64,000 nt of DNA. It comes from an uncultured Rhodopila sp. Its GTDB lineage: Bacteria; Pseudomonadota; Alphaproteobacteria; Acetobacterales; Acetobacteraceae. The position numbers were made by a program, and so were the translations under genes. Positions 16,141 through 25,340 of the stretch are shown one piece after another. Each line of letters starts with the position of its first letter. The first letter of the stretch is position 1. Under the pieces are notes generated by a model. It was given only the letters and a program-made list of their open reading frames with translations. It ran no database searches and was not told the origin of the DNA. The stretch is taken from assembly GCF_903944925.1 (NCBI RefSeq), contig NZ_CAJATU010000070.1, positions 1 to 64,000 of the forward strand, written 5' to 3'.

Positions 16141-18872
16141 GCCGCACCTACCTTGCGCACCGAGACGCGCACCACGTCGGAACCGGAGCCGGTGGCATCG
16201 GTCAGCGCCAGCGACATCGGTATGACGGTGTTGAGGGACGGAAACGCCAGGTCCTTGGCGTATGGCGTTTTCCAGTGATCCCACTGCCCGGGCAGGACGA
16301 CCGTATCCGGGCGGCAGCCCTGCACCGGTTCCGCCCGCCCGGTCGTTACGCTGACTGGCGAGCGCACCTCCACCCGGTCACCGGCCTTGATGCCGAGGCG
16401 GGCGGCGGTCGTGGCGTTCAGGATGACGGCACCGTGGCCGCGCATGTTCCCCGCCACCTCGTTCATCAGCGGAATGCCGGCGTTGTTGCCCGTGGTATAC
16501 TGCATCGACTTGGTGGTGATGCCCCACAGCGGATAGTCATCCGGATCGCCGCCCTGGTCGCGCACCGACTGCGCCCAACGCTCCGGCACATCGTGCCATT
16601 GCGGAATCGCGACATATTCGTCGAGCTGGCTGTCCCACCAATGAATGTCATGCTCGTGCAGCCGCCGCCCGAGTTCCTCGCCAGTGCGCAGCAGACGTTC
16701 CTGATATGGCAGTTCGAAGCGCAGCCCCAGCCGCACCATCGTCGGATACAGATACCAGTCCTCGCGCTTGAACGGCACGACGTAGTGGCCGTGCTGCTTG
16801 AACCAGTCGAGGTCGCGAACCTCTGCCCCGCCGCTCAGTTCCGCCGTCGCCGCCTTGCAGACCGCGTTCCAGATCGTATCGACGTCATGCACTTCGCCGG
16901 TGGAAAGACTGAAGTCATACCCCTCGCCCTTCAGCGGCGCGCCGGCCGCCCCCTTGTTCAGCGCGGCGTTGTACCGCTCGAGCAGCCCGGCGCGGCGGGC
17001 GAGTTCGGTGGAGATCCAGGTGAAATCCCGCGCCTCGCCGCGCGGCGGGATCGCCGGGGCGCGCAACGCCACGCCGCTATGCGCCCAATGCTGCTCGACA
17101 AATTTCGTCCCGCCGATGCGGATCAACTGGGTGCTTTCCAAATCGGTCGCATCCGGCAGCAGGATGTCCGCCATGTGGTTCGTTTCGTCGTAGGTGTAGG
17201 CGAACGCGACGATGAACGGCATGCGCGCCATCGCATTGGACAGCTCCGCCGTGTTCCAGAACGAAATCGCCGGGTTGGTGCGGAACGCGAACCAGATCTC
17301 CGGCAGCGGCGGCTGCGGCCATTCCTTCGGCGCATCTTTCGCGAACATCCACGCCAAATGAGTCGGCCCCAGCGCCTGCGCCCACGGCCCGTTCCCGACG
17401 ATCGGCACCAGGCTGCGATGCGCATTGCGTCCGCCCGGCTTAGAAAGCCAGGAGTTGCGCCCGGTCGGGTTGAAGTTCGCGTTCATGAAACCGTCTTCGC
17501 CGGGCTTGACGCTCATCAGGCGGTTTTCGTGCGGCCGGTTGATCCGCACCGTCGTGCCCAGCGTGCCGCCCGGCACCTCCAGCGCGCCGACCAAGGTGGC
17601 GAGCATGGTGCGCGCCCAGCAGCATTCATAGGCGCCCCAGCCATTATTGACGGTCTTTCCAAGAGTTACTGCGACAGGCCGGAACGGCAAAGTCTCCCCT
17701 TCGATCTCGATCGTTTCGCCGACGCAGGCGGAGTCCAGGTACTCGCGGGCGATGCGGCGGATCGTTTCCGCTGGAATATCGCAGACCTTCGCCGCCCAGT
17801 CGGCGGTGTACCCGCTGACGGAATCCGCCATGGCGGTAAAGGCGGTGCGCGCCTCAACGTTGTGGTAGGGGCGGTGCTCCTCGTCGGGACCACGGGTCAC
17901 CGCTTCGGCAACGATAGCGCGGCCTTCCAGGATCGGACGCACGCCGTCCGTGTCGAACGGCACGGGGGCACCGGTGGCCTCGTCCCACACCAGCGGCCTG
18001 CCGGAGTCCGGGTCGCGCAAGTAATATCCATCCGGTCCAACCAGGTACGGCGAAGCGGTTCGGTCGCGCAGGAACGGCAGATCGAGCACGGTCCGTTCGT
18101 GTTCGAACAAAATCGTATGAACCAGCGACAGCAAAAAAGCCGGATCGGTCTTCGGCCTGATCGGCACCCACTCGGCCGAGCAGGCACCCGTCGCCGACAG
18201 ATGCGGCTCCACCTGGACTCGTTTCACACCGCGAATGCGAGCATCGGCATGGCGGCGGACGGCGCAGACCCCGCCCGAAACTTCAGCGTTGAAGCCGCAG
18301 GAAATGATGTAACGCGTGTGCACGGTATCAGCGCAGACGGTAAAGCCGCGGTGCCAGAACTCGCCATACAGGTGCTCGGAATGGGTGCACTTGACGCCTT
18401 GTCCCGACCCGAAACTATAGTCGACCGCCCCCCAGGCGAAGAGAAACGCCGGGAACGATCCCATGTAGCTCTGCGGCGTGCCGCCATGCCCGAACGTTGC
18501 GGCAACACGGGGCAGCCCGGCCTCATCAAGCAGTCCGCGCGCGCGAATATCGTTCAGCCGCGCGGCGATAGTATCGAGCGCCTCATCCCATGAGATGGGC
18601 ACGAAACCCGGGTCCTCGCCGCGCCCCTTGCGAGGGTTGGTTCGTTTCATCGGCGTCAGCACGCGGTGCGGATTGTAAGTCTTCTGCACCAGCCCGAACG
18701 CCTTGACGCAAACGCGGCCGAGGCCGGGATGGATGGTCTCGGCAGCGTGGCAGGGATCGATGCGGGTGGCGACACCGTTCTCCACCCGCACCGTCATCAG
18801 GTCCGGCCCGGCGACGCAGTTATAGCAGAAGCTGGGGACTTCCTTGACTGTGGCAGTGTCGGCCGCGGTCAT
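16137..18872 (-). CDS. padB: Molybdopterin catalytic subunit of phenylacetyl-CoA:acceptor oxidoreductase (PadB-like)
   Basis: A 911-residue DMSO-reductase-family molybdoenzyme. N-terminal Cys at 16, 19 (CYNC) and 55 (RVCVKAF) suggest a modified FeS site; the usual third cysteine is not at canonical spacing. The KTYNPHRVLTPMKRTNPRKG and GFVPISWDEALDTIA segments are typical bis-MGD family landmarks. With padC, padD and the phenylglyoxylate dehydrogenase genes upstream, the best fit is PadB, the alpha-oxidising subunit converting phenylacetyl-CoA to phenylglyoxylate with quinone reduction. No twin-arginine signal is visible, fitting a cytoplasmic location. ggag lies 8 bases before the ATG. A different molybdoenzyme specificity cannot be excluded. 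Confidence 0.78.
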   Translation of the reverse strand: MTAADTATVKEVPSFCYNCVAGPDLMTVRVENGVATRIDPCHAAETIHPGLGRVCVKAFGLVQKTYNPHRVLTPMKRTNPRKGRGEDPGFVPISWDEALDTIAARLNDIRARGLLDEAGLPRVAATFGHGGTPQSYMGSFPAFLFAWGAVDYSFGSGQGVKCTHSEHLYGEFWHRGFTVCADTVHTRYIISCGFNAEVSGGVCAVRRHADARIRGVKRVQVEPHLSATGACSAEWVPIRPKTDPAFLLSLVHTILFEHERTVLDLPFLRDRTASPYLVGPDGYYLRDPDSGRPLVWDEATGAPVPFDTDGVRPILEGRAIVAEAVTRGPDEEHRPYHNVEARTAFTAMADSVSGYTADWAAKVCDIPAETIRRIAREYLDSACVGETIEIEGETLPFRPVAVTLGKTVNNGWGAYECCWARTMLATLVGALEVPGGTLGTTVRINRPHENRLMSVKPGEDGFMNANFNPTGRNSWLSKPGGRNAHRSLVPIVGNGPWAQALGPTHLAWMFAKDAPKEWPQPPLPEIWFAFRTNPAISFWNTAELSNAMARMPFIVAFAYTYDETNHMADILLPDATDLESTQLIRIGGTKFVEQHWAHSGVALRAPAIPPRGEARDFTWISTELARRAGLLERYNAALNKGAAGAPLKGEGYDFSLSTGEVHDVDTIWNAVCKAATAELSGGAEVRDLDWFKQHGHYVVPFKREDWYLYPTMVRLGLRFELPYQERLLRTGEELGRRLHEHDIHWWDSQLDEYVAIPQWHDVPERWAQSVRDQGGDPDDYPLWGITTKSMQYTTGNNAGIPLMNEVAGNMRGHGAVILNATTAARLGIKAGDRVEVRSPVSVTTGRAEPVQGCRPDTVVLPGQWDHWKTPYAKDLAFPSLNTVIPMSLALTDATGSGSDVVRVSVRKVGAA

Positions 18873-18947
18873 AGCCTTGGCTCCGTATGATGAGGGATTT
18901 GGCGCCTGAGCAGCCCAGGGGAGCGGGGCGGACGGGTCCCCGCCCCG

Positions 18948-19039
18948 GTGTCATGGCCGGGCTCGGCCCGGCCGTCCACGACGTGCGGTGCCGGTTGAAA
19001 CGAAGTCGTGGATAGCCGGACCAAGTCCCGCCATGACAC
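18948..19039. repeat. Dispersed palindromic repeat (copy 2)
   Basis: A 92-bp imperfect palindrome with outer arms gtgtcatgg and ccatgacac, inner arms cggcccggccgtccacgac and gtcgtggatagccgg. It lies in the 203-bp gap between padI-padJ and padB. Confidence 0.85.
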
Positions 19040-19075
19040 AAAGGCAGCGGTCCGTGCCACCATGCCGCCGCCCCC

Positions 19076-21841
19076 TCACGCTTTCCGCCGCAGGTCGCGC
19101 ACCCGGATCGCCTTCCCGAGCGATCGCGGCAGCGCCCCGAACTCCCGCACCAACACCCCCGCGGTAATGCCAATCAGCGATTTAATGCGATGGCCGATCT
19201 CCGCTTCCAGATCGGGGTAGACGGAGGGATCGATGACGGGGTCCGCCTCCACCTCCACCGTCATGCGGTCCATCGTCCCCTGCGTCTCCAGCACCAACTG
19301 ATAATGCGGGCTGACCCCCGGCACATCGACCAGCGCCGCCTCCACCTGGGTCGGGTAAACATTCACCCCGCGCAGGATGATCATGTCGTCGCTGCGGCCG
19401 GTGATCCGCATGATCCGCACATGGCTGCGCCCGCAGGCGCAACGCGCGCGCTCCAGGCGGGAGATGTCGCGCGTCCGGTAGCGGATCATCGGCAGCGCTT
19501 CCTTGGTCAGCGTCGTAACGACCAGTTCCCCCGCCGCACCGTCCGGCAGCCGTGCGCCGGTCTCCGCGTCCACGGTTTCGAAGATGAAATGGTCCTCCCA
19601 GCCGTGCAGCCCGTCCGAGGCCTCGCATTCCGCCGCCACGCCGGGCCCGAGCACCTCGGACAGACCGTAGGTGTCGCGCGCAATGATACCCAGACGCGCC
19701 TGAAGCTCCGCGCGCATCCCGTCGGACCACGGTTCGGCGCCGAACATGCCCAGCCGCAGCGGACCGCCGCGCAGATCGACGCCCTCGCGCTCCGCCACCT
19801 CGGCGATGTTCAGCGCGTAGGACGGCGTGGCGCACAGCACGTTGGCGCCGAAATCGCGCAACAGGACGATCTGCCGCTCGGTGCCGCCGCCCGAGGCGGG
19901 CACGACGGTCGCACCCAGCCGCTCGACACCGTCATGGAACCCGAGGCCGCCGGTGAACAGGCCGTAGCCGTAGGCGTTGTGGACCAAATCGTCCGGCCGC
20001 GCCCCGCCCGTGGCCAAGCACCGCGCGACCAGATCGGCCCAGGTGTCGAGGTCGCCGCGGGTGTAGCCGACGACGGTGGGCTGGCCGGTGGTGCCCGACG
20101 AGGCATGCAGCCGCAGGACCTGCGTGCGGGGCACGGCGAACAGCCCGAACGGGTAGCCGTCGCGCAGATCGGACTTCAGGCTGAACGGGAAAGCGGCGAG
20201 GTCATCCAGCGAGCGCAGATCCTCCGGCCGCACGCCCGCCGCCTCGCACTTCGCCCGATACGGGGCGACGTTGTCGTAGGTGCGGCGGACGATGGCGCGC
20301 AGGCGTTCGAGTTGCAGCGCGGAGAGCGCGTCGCGCGACATCGTCTCGATGTCGGGCTGGAAGCGGTAGGGCGGCGTGATGATGGCGGGGGGCCCCGTCA
20401 TGGTGGCCGCAGGGCCACCATCCACGCCTTGCGGTGCCGGCTGACCCGAAGGCGTGGATGGCGGGCCTTGGCCCGCCATGACGATTACGGGCGATGACGC
20501 GCCCGGCCGGGGGTCGGAGGATGAATGAGCAGCCGCCACCCCCGCATAACGCCCCAGCGCAACCAGCCGTTCATCCACATGCGATTGAATCGTCACGATT
20601 TCCTCCGCCGAGAGATGCCGATACTTGCCAATGCCCGACAGATAATCCGTTACAGGCCGAGGACGATCGACCGGGCGGGTGAAGCGGATGCCGTCGCGCG
20701 GCGTGAACTCCCACAACGGATGAAAATTCGTCTCCACCCCAAGCCGCGCGATTTCCGTGGTCATCGACGTGGGAAACCGCCAGCCGGACGGGCACGGTGC
20801 ATAGACGTGCAGATACGCGAACCCGGTCCGCGACACCTCGATCGCCTTGTCCAGCTTCGCGTAGTAATCTTCAAGAAACGCCGTCGAGGCCGTGGCGACG
20901 TAGGCCGGGTTGTGCATCATCATCACCAGCGGCAGGTTCTTCGCCTCCTCCTGCTTGCCGTGCAGCGCGGGGCCGACGGGCGTGGTGGAGGTCCAGGACC
21001 CGAGCGGCGTGCTGCCCGACGCCTGCATGCCGGTGTTCATGTAGCCTTCGTTATCGACGCAGATGAACAGGATCGGATCGTTGCGCGAGGCCGCTCCCGA
21101 CAGCGACTGGAATCCCGCATCCGCGGTGCCGCCGTCGCCGGCCAGGGCCAGGGCGGTCACCTGCCGCCCCTGGCGGCGGAACTGCCGCTGCATCCCCGCC
21201 AGCATCGACGCCGTATTGGTCAGCAATGGATGAAATATCGGCACTTTCGCGCCGGTTCGGCCGTTATAGCCGACGGTGCCCATGCCGGGGATGCAGCCGG
21301 GCGGCGCGGCGACCACCACCTCCGGGCCGACTTTGCGCAGCGTGTGGCGGATCAGCAGTTCCGAGTGGCAGCCCTGGCAGGCGGCGAGGCCGGGCACGAA
21401 CAGGTCCTCACGCGCGCCATGCGTGTTGTAGAGGTCCCCGGCGGTGCGCCAGCCAAGCGCCCCGGTCGGGCAGGCCCGCACGCAGGCCGGATCGCCGCCG
21501 CAGGTATCGCACTTGGCGACATGGCCGACCGCGGCCTCATAGGTGATGCCGCCAAAGGCGCAGCCGGCGGTGCAGAGCAGGCAGTTGACGCAGCGATCGT
21601 CGTCCCATTCGACCACGCCGGTTACCGGGTGCTTCGCCAGCGCCCCGGCCGGGCAGACGGTCGCGCATTCCGGCGAGCCGCATTGCCGGCACAGCGCCAG
21701 TTCGGCCGCCGGACCGTCCGGCAGTGCGGGCAGGATGCGCAGCCGGGGCTGCGTTTTGGCTTCCGCGCAGACCGACATGCAGTCGCCGCAGCCATCGCAG
21801 AGTTCGCCGCGGAAGGAGATGGTGTTGAACCCGAAGCCCAT
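19076..21841 (-). CDS. Phenylglyoxylate dehydrogenase PadI (FeS + TPP) fused to phenylacetate-CoA ligase (PadJ/PaaK)
   Basis: A 921-residue open frame. Residues 1-130 hold four Cys groups (CDGCGDCMSVC, CRQCGSPEC, CVNCLLCTAGC, CDTCGGDPACVRACP). Residues about 160-420 are a thiamine-diphosphate domain (AGDGGTADAGFQS and CVDNEGYMNTG). Together they match PadI, the TPP subunit of phenylglyoxylate:acceptor oxidoreductase. Residues about 490-921 are an AMP-forming phenylacetate-CoA ligase (DIETMSRDALSALQLERLR; SSGTTGQP; YGLSEVLGPGVA). The joining linker (about 440-485) is encoded by a palindromic repeat at 20397-20482. Either a true fusion or two cistrons joined in frame by repeat insertion. The start at 21841 has ggggagg upstream. 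Both activities belong to one pathway. Confidence 0.8.
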   Translation of the reverse strand: MGFGFNTISFRGELCDGCGDCMSVCAEAKTQPRLRILPALPDGPAAELALCRQCGSPECATVCPAGALAKHPVTGVVEWDDDRCVNCLLCTAGCAFGGITYEAAVGHVAKCDTCGGDPACVRACPTGALGWRTAGDLYNTHGAREDLFVPGLAACQGCHSELLIRHTLRKVGPEVVVAAPPGCIPGMGTVGYNGRTGAKVPIFHPLLTNTASMLAGMQRQFRRQGRQVTALALAGDGGTADAGFQSLSGAASRNDPILFICVDNEGYMNTGMQASGSTPLGSWTSTTPVGPALHGKQEEAKNLPLVMMMHNPAYVATASTAFLEDYYAKLDKAIEVSRTGFAYLHVYAPCPSGWRFPTSMTTEIARLGVETNFHPLWEFTPRDGIRFTRPVDRPRPVTDYLSGIGKYRHLSAEEIVTIQSHVDERLVALGRYAGVAAAHSSSDPRPGASSPVIVMAGQGPPSTPSGQPAPQGVDGGPAATMTGPPAIITPPYRFQPDIETMSRDALSALQLERLRAIVRRTYDNVAPYRAKCEAAGVRPEDLRSLDDLAAFPFSLKSDLRDGYPFGLFAVPRTQVLRLHASSGTTGQPTVVGYTRGDLDTWADLVARCLATGGARPDDLVHNAYGYGLFTGGLGFHDGVERLGATVVPASGGGTERQIVLLRDFGANVLCATPSYALNIAEVAEREGVDLRGGPLRLGMFGAEPWSDGMRAELQARLGIIARDTYGLSEVLGPGVAAECEASDGLHGWEDHFIFETVDAETGARLPDGAAGELVVTTLTKEALPMIRYRTRDISRLERARCACGRSHVRIMRITGRSDDMIILRGVNVYPTQVEAALVDVPGVSPHYQLVLETQGTMDRMTVEVEADPVIDPSVYPDLEAEIGHRIKSLIGITAGVLVREFGALPRSLGKAIRVRDLRRKA
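20397..20482. repeat. Dispersed palindromic repeat inside the padI-padJ frame (copy 3)
   Basis: An 86-bp imperfect palindrome (gtcatggtggcc, accatccacgccttg; aaggcgtggatgg, ggcccgccatgac) that reads through in frame on the minus strand, supplying the Pro/Gly-rich linker between the TPP and CoA-ligase parts. Confidence 0.85.
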
Positions 21842-21906
21842 CAGCGTACGCCTCCCCAAGCGTATGTTCGGCGTGGGTGTCCCGGCTGACCCGGCAGACT
21901 CTCACC

Positions 21907-21966
21907 GTCATGGCCGGGCGTGTCCCAGGGCGGTGGCGGCCGGCCACATCCATCAGGGCGGAATGA
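21907..21966. repeat. Degenerate palindromic repeat (copy 4)
   Basis: Begins gtcatggccggg and ends near ggaatgac; the inner arms are degraded. It lies in the 157-bp gap between padH and padI-padJ. Confidence 0.5.
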
Positions 21967-21998
21967 CACCGGGTAGAGGCCGTCCATCCGTGCCCTCC

Positions 21999-23261
21999 CT
22001 AGCGCCACAGCCGCGACATCAACATGCGGCCGGTCTCGCAAGGCTGCTCGATAAATCGTTGCTTGACCGCTGCGAGATCGACCTGCCGCAGGATCAGTTC
22101 GCACAGTATCCCCGCATCGACCGTCAGGTTCACCGCGGCCAACCCCAGCAGGCGGTCGTCCTTCAGCGCGATGCGCCAATAGCCGCCGGAGGCCGGATTG
22201 CGCCGCGCGACGGTCTCCGCCCCGGCCGGCGCTTCACCGGCCACACCGCCGCCAACCGAAATCGCCGATTGGCCGAAGAAACAATAGGTGTTGCGCGGCA
22301 CGCTGCCGCGATACGGCGTCAGCGCCGCGTCGCCGGCCATGGCCATCCCGGCGGTGCGGCCTTGCGCCACAGCCTCCGGCAAAATCCCGGCAACCGCGGT
22401 GCCGGGACCCGGGAAACACGGCGCCTCCGCCACGTCGCCGGCCGCCCAAACCGACCCGGCGCTGGTCCGCATCGTCGCATCGACCAGGATGCCGCGGCCG
22501 GTGGCGATGCCGGAGCCGGCGAGGTAGCCGAATTCCGCCCGCACCCCGGTCGCCACCAGCAGCAAATCGGCGTCCAGTGTCGCGCCGTCATCCAGGGTCA
22601 GCCGGCAACCTTCGCCGTCGGGCGTGACCGAGACAGCCGTGCGGCCGAAGCGGAACGCGACGCCATGCGCGGTGAAGCTGCGCTCGATGTATCCGGCCGC
22701 CTCGGCGTCGAAGTAGCTCGGCAGCACCTGATGCCGCGGTTCGATGACGGTCACCGCGACGCCCGCCGCGGCGAGGTTTTCCGCCGCGTGCATGCCGATC
22801 AACCCGGCGCCGAGGACCACGGCACGGCGGGCGGCACCGATGGCATCGCGCAGCGCCAGGCTGTCATCCAGGGTACGCAGCCGGTACGACCGCACCGCAT
22901 CCAGCCCCGCGATGGCTGGCACCGATGGCGCAGCACCGGTCGCCAGCAGCAATTTGCCGTACTGCCAGCGCGTGCCATCCGCCAGTTCGACGGTCTTTGC
23001 CTCCGGCCGCACCGCCGCCACTGTCGCCTGACGCTGCAAGCGCACGCGCTGCTCGGCAAAGAAGCCGTCGTTACGCAGCGTCACCTTGCCCGGAGCCGAT
23101 CGGCCCGAAACGACATAGGGCAGCACCGTCGGCGAGTATGGCAAATGCCGATCGGCAGTTAAGACGGTGAGGGTTGAGGCGGGGTCGTGCAGGCGGATGG
23201 CGGTGATGGCCTCCAGCGCCGCGTGCGAACTGCCGGCGATCAGGTAGTCGCTCGCATTCAT
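21999..23261 (-). CDS. padH: FAD/NAD(P)-dependent oxidoreductase subunit (PadH-like)
   Basis: A 420-residue pyridine-nucleotide disulfide-oxidoreductase-type flavoprotein. The N-terminal FAD fold begins YLIAGSSHAALEAITAIR; the NAD-binding fold is VVLGAGLIGMHAAENLA; SVWAAGDVAEAP is the FAD-closing ATG/GD motif. In the characterised phenylglyoxylate:NAD+ oxidoreductase, PadH links the ferredoxin-type core to NAD. The ATG at 23261 overlaps the padG stop by 4 bp. Confidence 0.82.
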   Translation of the reverse strand: MNASDYLIAGSSHAALEAITAIRLHDPASTLTVLTADRHLPYSPTVLPYVVSGRSAPGKVTLRNDGFFAEQRVRLQRQATVAAVRPEAKTVELADGTRWQYGKLLLATGAAPSVPAIAGLDAVRSYRLRTLDDSLALRDAIGAARRAVVLGAGLIGMHAAENLAAAGVAVTVIEPRHQVLPSYFDAEAAGYIERSFTAHGVAFRFGRTAVSVTPDGEGCRLTLDDGATLDADLLLVATGVRAEFGYLAGSGIATGRGILVDATMRTSAGSVWAAGDVAEAPCFPGPGTAVAGILPEAVAQGRTAGMAMAGDAALTPYRGSVPRNTYCFFGQSAISVGGGVAGEAPAGAETVARRNPASGGYWRIALKDDRLLGLAAVNLTVDAGILCELILRQVDLAAVKQRFIEQPCETGRMLMSRLWR

Positions 23262-24493
23262 CGCCCCGCTCCCTCGCCGCGCGCGTCGAGCCAGACCGTT
23301 TCGGGCGTGGCCGGGCTTGGTCCGGCTTCCAGCGCGCGCACCGTGCTATCTATTACTTCGTCGAAATGTTCCTGCGTCAGATCCGCGCCGGCCAGCCCGC
23401 CGATGAACGACAGCACCGGAATCGTCCGGCCTGTGCGGTACAGCGCGCCAAGCACCTCCTGCGCGACCGGCCCGCAGTTCCAGCCGAATGACACCGACCG
23501 ATCTACCACGCCGAGCGCCCGCACTTGGGCCGCCGCGTGCACAAAGGCCTCGACCGGGAACGGTCGGAAGGTCTTGATGCGGATGACCCCGGCGGCGACC
23601 CCCCGCTCGCGCGCCGCGTCCACCGCGTCCTTGGCGGCGCCGCTCATGCTGCCGATGGTAACGATGGCGATGTCGGCGCCGTCCACCCGGTATTCCTCCA
23701 CCAGGGGCGCATAGTGCCGGCCGAAGGCATCCGCCCACTCGGCGTGCACCTCGGCGATCACATGCAGCGCGGACTGCATGCCGCGGCACTGGCTTTGCCG
23801 GTAGGCGGCGAACACCGCCGCGCCCTCGGCATCGGCACCGCCGGTCAGCGGATCCACCGCCATCGGCCGATCGGGGTCGAGTGCGGTGTGCCAGTTGACG
23901 TTCTTCGGGCCGAGGAAGGCGTCCACCGCCGGCTGCTCGGGAATCTCCACGCGGGTGACGCCATAGGACAAATAATTGCCGTCGTGGTTGATGTTGACCG
24001 GCAGCATCACATCCGGGTGCTCGGCGATGCGGTAGGCCATGATGACGGTGTCCAGCACCTCCTGCGCGGATTCGCAGAACAGGTGGATCCAGCCGGCGTC
24101 GCGCACCGTCATGACGTCCTGCTGGCCGCCCCAGACGCATTGCGGGCTGAGCATGTCGCGGTTCACCAGCGAGGCGACCATCGGCAGCCGCAGGCCGGGG
24201 GTGCGGATATACGGCTCGAACATGAAGGCAAGGCCGGGGCCGCAGGTCGCGGTGTAGGTGCGCGCCCCGGCCAGGCAGGCGCCCTGCAGCGCCGACAGCA
24301 CGCTGTGCTCGCCTTCGAGGTTCATCAGTTCGGCGTCGAGACTGCCCTCGGCGATGAATTTCGACAAGTATTCGACCAAGGAGGACTGCGGGGTGATCGG
24401 ATAGACCGCGACAACGTCCGGGCGGGACAGTTTTACGCCGATGGCGGCGGCTTCGTTGCCGTCACACACGGCGATGCGGGACATGTTGTTCAT
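23258..24493 (-). CDS. padG: 2-oxoacid:acceptor oxidoreductase alpha subunit (PadG-like)
   Basis: A 411-residue alpha subunit of the pyruvate:ferredoxin oxidoreductase superfamily: AVYPITPQSSLVEYLSKFI, MNLEGEHSVLSALQGACLAG and YTATCGPGLAFM are family hallmarks for the domain that closes over thiamine diphosphate. The ATG at 24493 overlaps the padF stop by 4 bp; the long open frame upstream is only the padF gene read out of frame. Substrate phenylglyoxylate is inferred from the complete PadEFGHI set and the adjacent PadBCD. Confidence 0.85.
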   Translation of the reverse strand: MNNMSRIAVCDGNEAAAIGVKLSRPDVVAVYPITPQSSLVEYLSKFIAEGSLDAELMNLEGEHSVLSALQGACLAGARTYTATCGPGLAFMFEPYIRTPGLRLPMVASLVNRDMLSPQCVWGGQQDVMTVRDAGWIHLFCESAQEVLDTVIMAYRIAEHPDVMLPVNINHDGNYLSYGVTRVEIPEQPAVDAFLGPKNVNWHTALDPDRPMAVDPLTGGADAEGAAVFAAYRQSQCRGMQSALHVIAEVHAEWADAFGRHYAPLVEEYRVDGADIAIVTIGSMSGAAKDAVDAARERGVAAGVIRIKTFRPFPVEAFVHAAAQVRALGVVDRSVSFGWNCGPVAQEVLGALYRTGRTIPVLSFIGGLAGADLTQEHFDEVIDSTVRALEAGPSPATPETVWLDARGEGAGR

Positions 24494-24774
24494 GCCGCCG
24501 CCTCCTCGACCATGGAGATGGCGCGGTGCGGACATTCCTGCGCGCAGATGCCGCAGCCCTTGCAGGCGGCGAGGTCGATGTCGAACCAGGCGGCTTTCTC
24601 GACGACGCACTGCACAGGACAGTAAAGCCAGCAGACCGCGCATTTGACGCAGCGGTCGCGCGCCACCACCGGGCGCATGGCGCGCCAATCGCCCGCCAGC
24701 ATCTTGCTCAGCACCGTCGCCACCGGGCTGAGATCGTTCGGCACTGCGGACATGTCGGGGCGCGGGCGGCTCAT
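24490..24774 (-). CDS. padF: 2[4Fe-4S] ferredoxin-type delta subunit (PadF-like)
   Basis: A 94-residue protein with two clusters in the C-terminal part: CVKCAVCWLYCP and CKGCGICAQECP. This is the delta subunit of POR-type enzymes and would pass electrons from the TPP centre to PadH. The ATG at 24774 overlaps the padE stop by 4 bp. Confidence 0.85.
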   Translation of the reverse strand: MSRPRPDMSAVPNDLSPVATVLSKMLAGDWRAMRPVVARDRCVKCAVCWLYCPVQCVVEKAAWFDIDLAACKGCGICAQECPHRAISMVEEAAA

Positions 24775-25340
24775 GCGACGGCCTCCGGTGCGAGGACTTC
24801 GGTTTCGGCGTAGCCGCGCTGCATGGCGCGGCGGTTCTGCGCCAGCCCGGCATCGCGGAAGTCCGCGCGTTCCAGCGCGTCCATCAGCGAGTCCAGCGAC
24901 ACCAGGCCGGTGGTGCGGGCGAAGGCGCCGAGCATGATGGAGTTGGTTATCGGCTTGCCGAAAATCTCCAGCGCGATGCCGACGGCGTCGCACAGGCCGA
25001 GCGTTTCCACCGTGCCCGGCCGCGCGATGGCGTCCGGCCGCAAACTGCTGGCCTGCACCAGCGTGCCGCCCGGCCTGAGACCCGCAAAGATATCGACCAT
25101 GCGCGGCAGGGTGGGATCGATGCAGATCACGCAGTCCGGCCGGTAGATGTTGGTCAGAGCGCGGATTTCGCGGTCATCGGCGCGCAGGCAGGCGGAAACC
25201 GGGGCGCCGCGGCGCTCGAAGCCGAAACTGGGGATGGCGACGACGTATTTCCCTTCATCGACGAAAGCCTGCGCCAGGATCGAGGAGGCCAGGACCGCGC
25301 CCTGCCCGCCCCGGCCATGGATGCGGATTTCGTGGCTCAT
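24771..25340 (-). CDS. padE: 2-oxoacid:acceptor oxidoreductase gamma subunit (PadE-like)
   Basis: A 189-residue POR gamma subunit. EIRIHGRGGQGAVLASSILA is the classic N-terminal GxGGQG motif and SFGFERRGAPVSACLR the conserved CoA-site segment. It pairs with PadG, PadF and the PadI domain. Start overlaps the thioesterase stop by 4 bp. Confidence 0.87.
   Translation of the reverse strand: MSHEIRIHGRGGQGAVLASSILAQAFVDEGKYVVAIPSFGFERRGAPVSACLRADDREIRALTNIYRPDCVICIDPTLPRMVDIFAGLRPGGTLVQASSLRPDAIARPGTVETLGLCDAVGIALEIFGKPITNSIMLGAFARTTGLVSLDSLMDALERADFRDAGLAQNRRAMQRGYAETEVLAPEAVA

Noticed and set aside
16275-18593. 772-residue frame opposite padB
   Set aside because: Antisense shadow of a clear molybdoenzyme; composition is Arg/His/Pro-rich.
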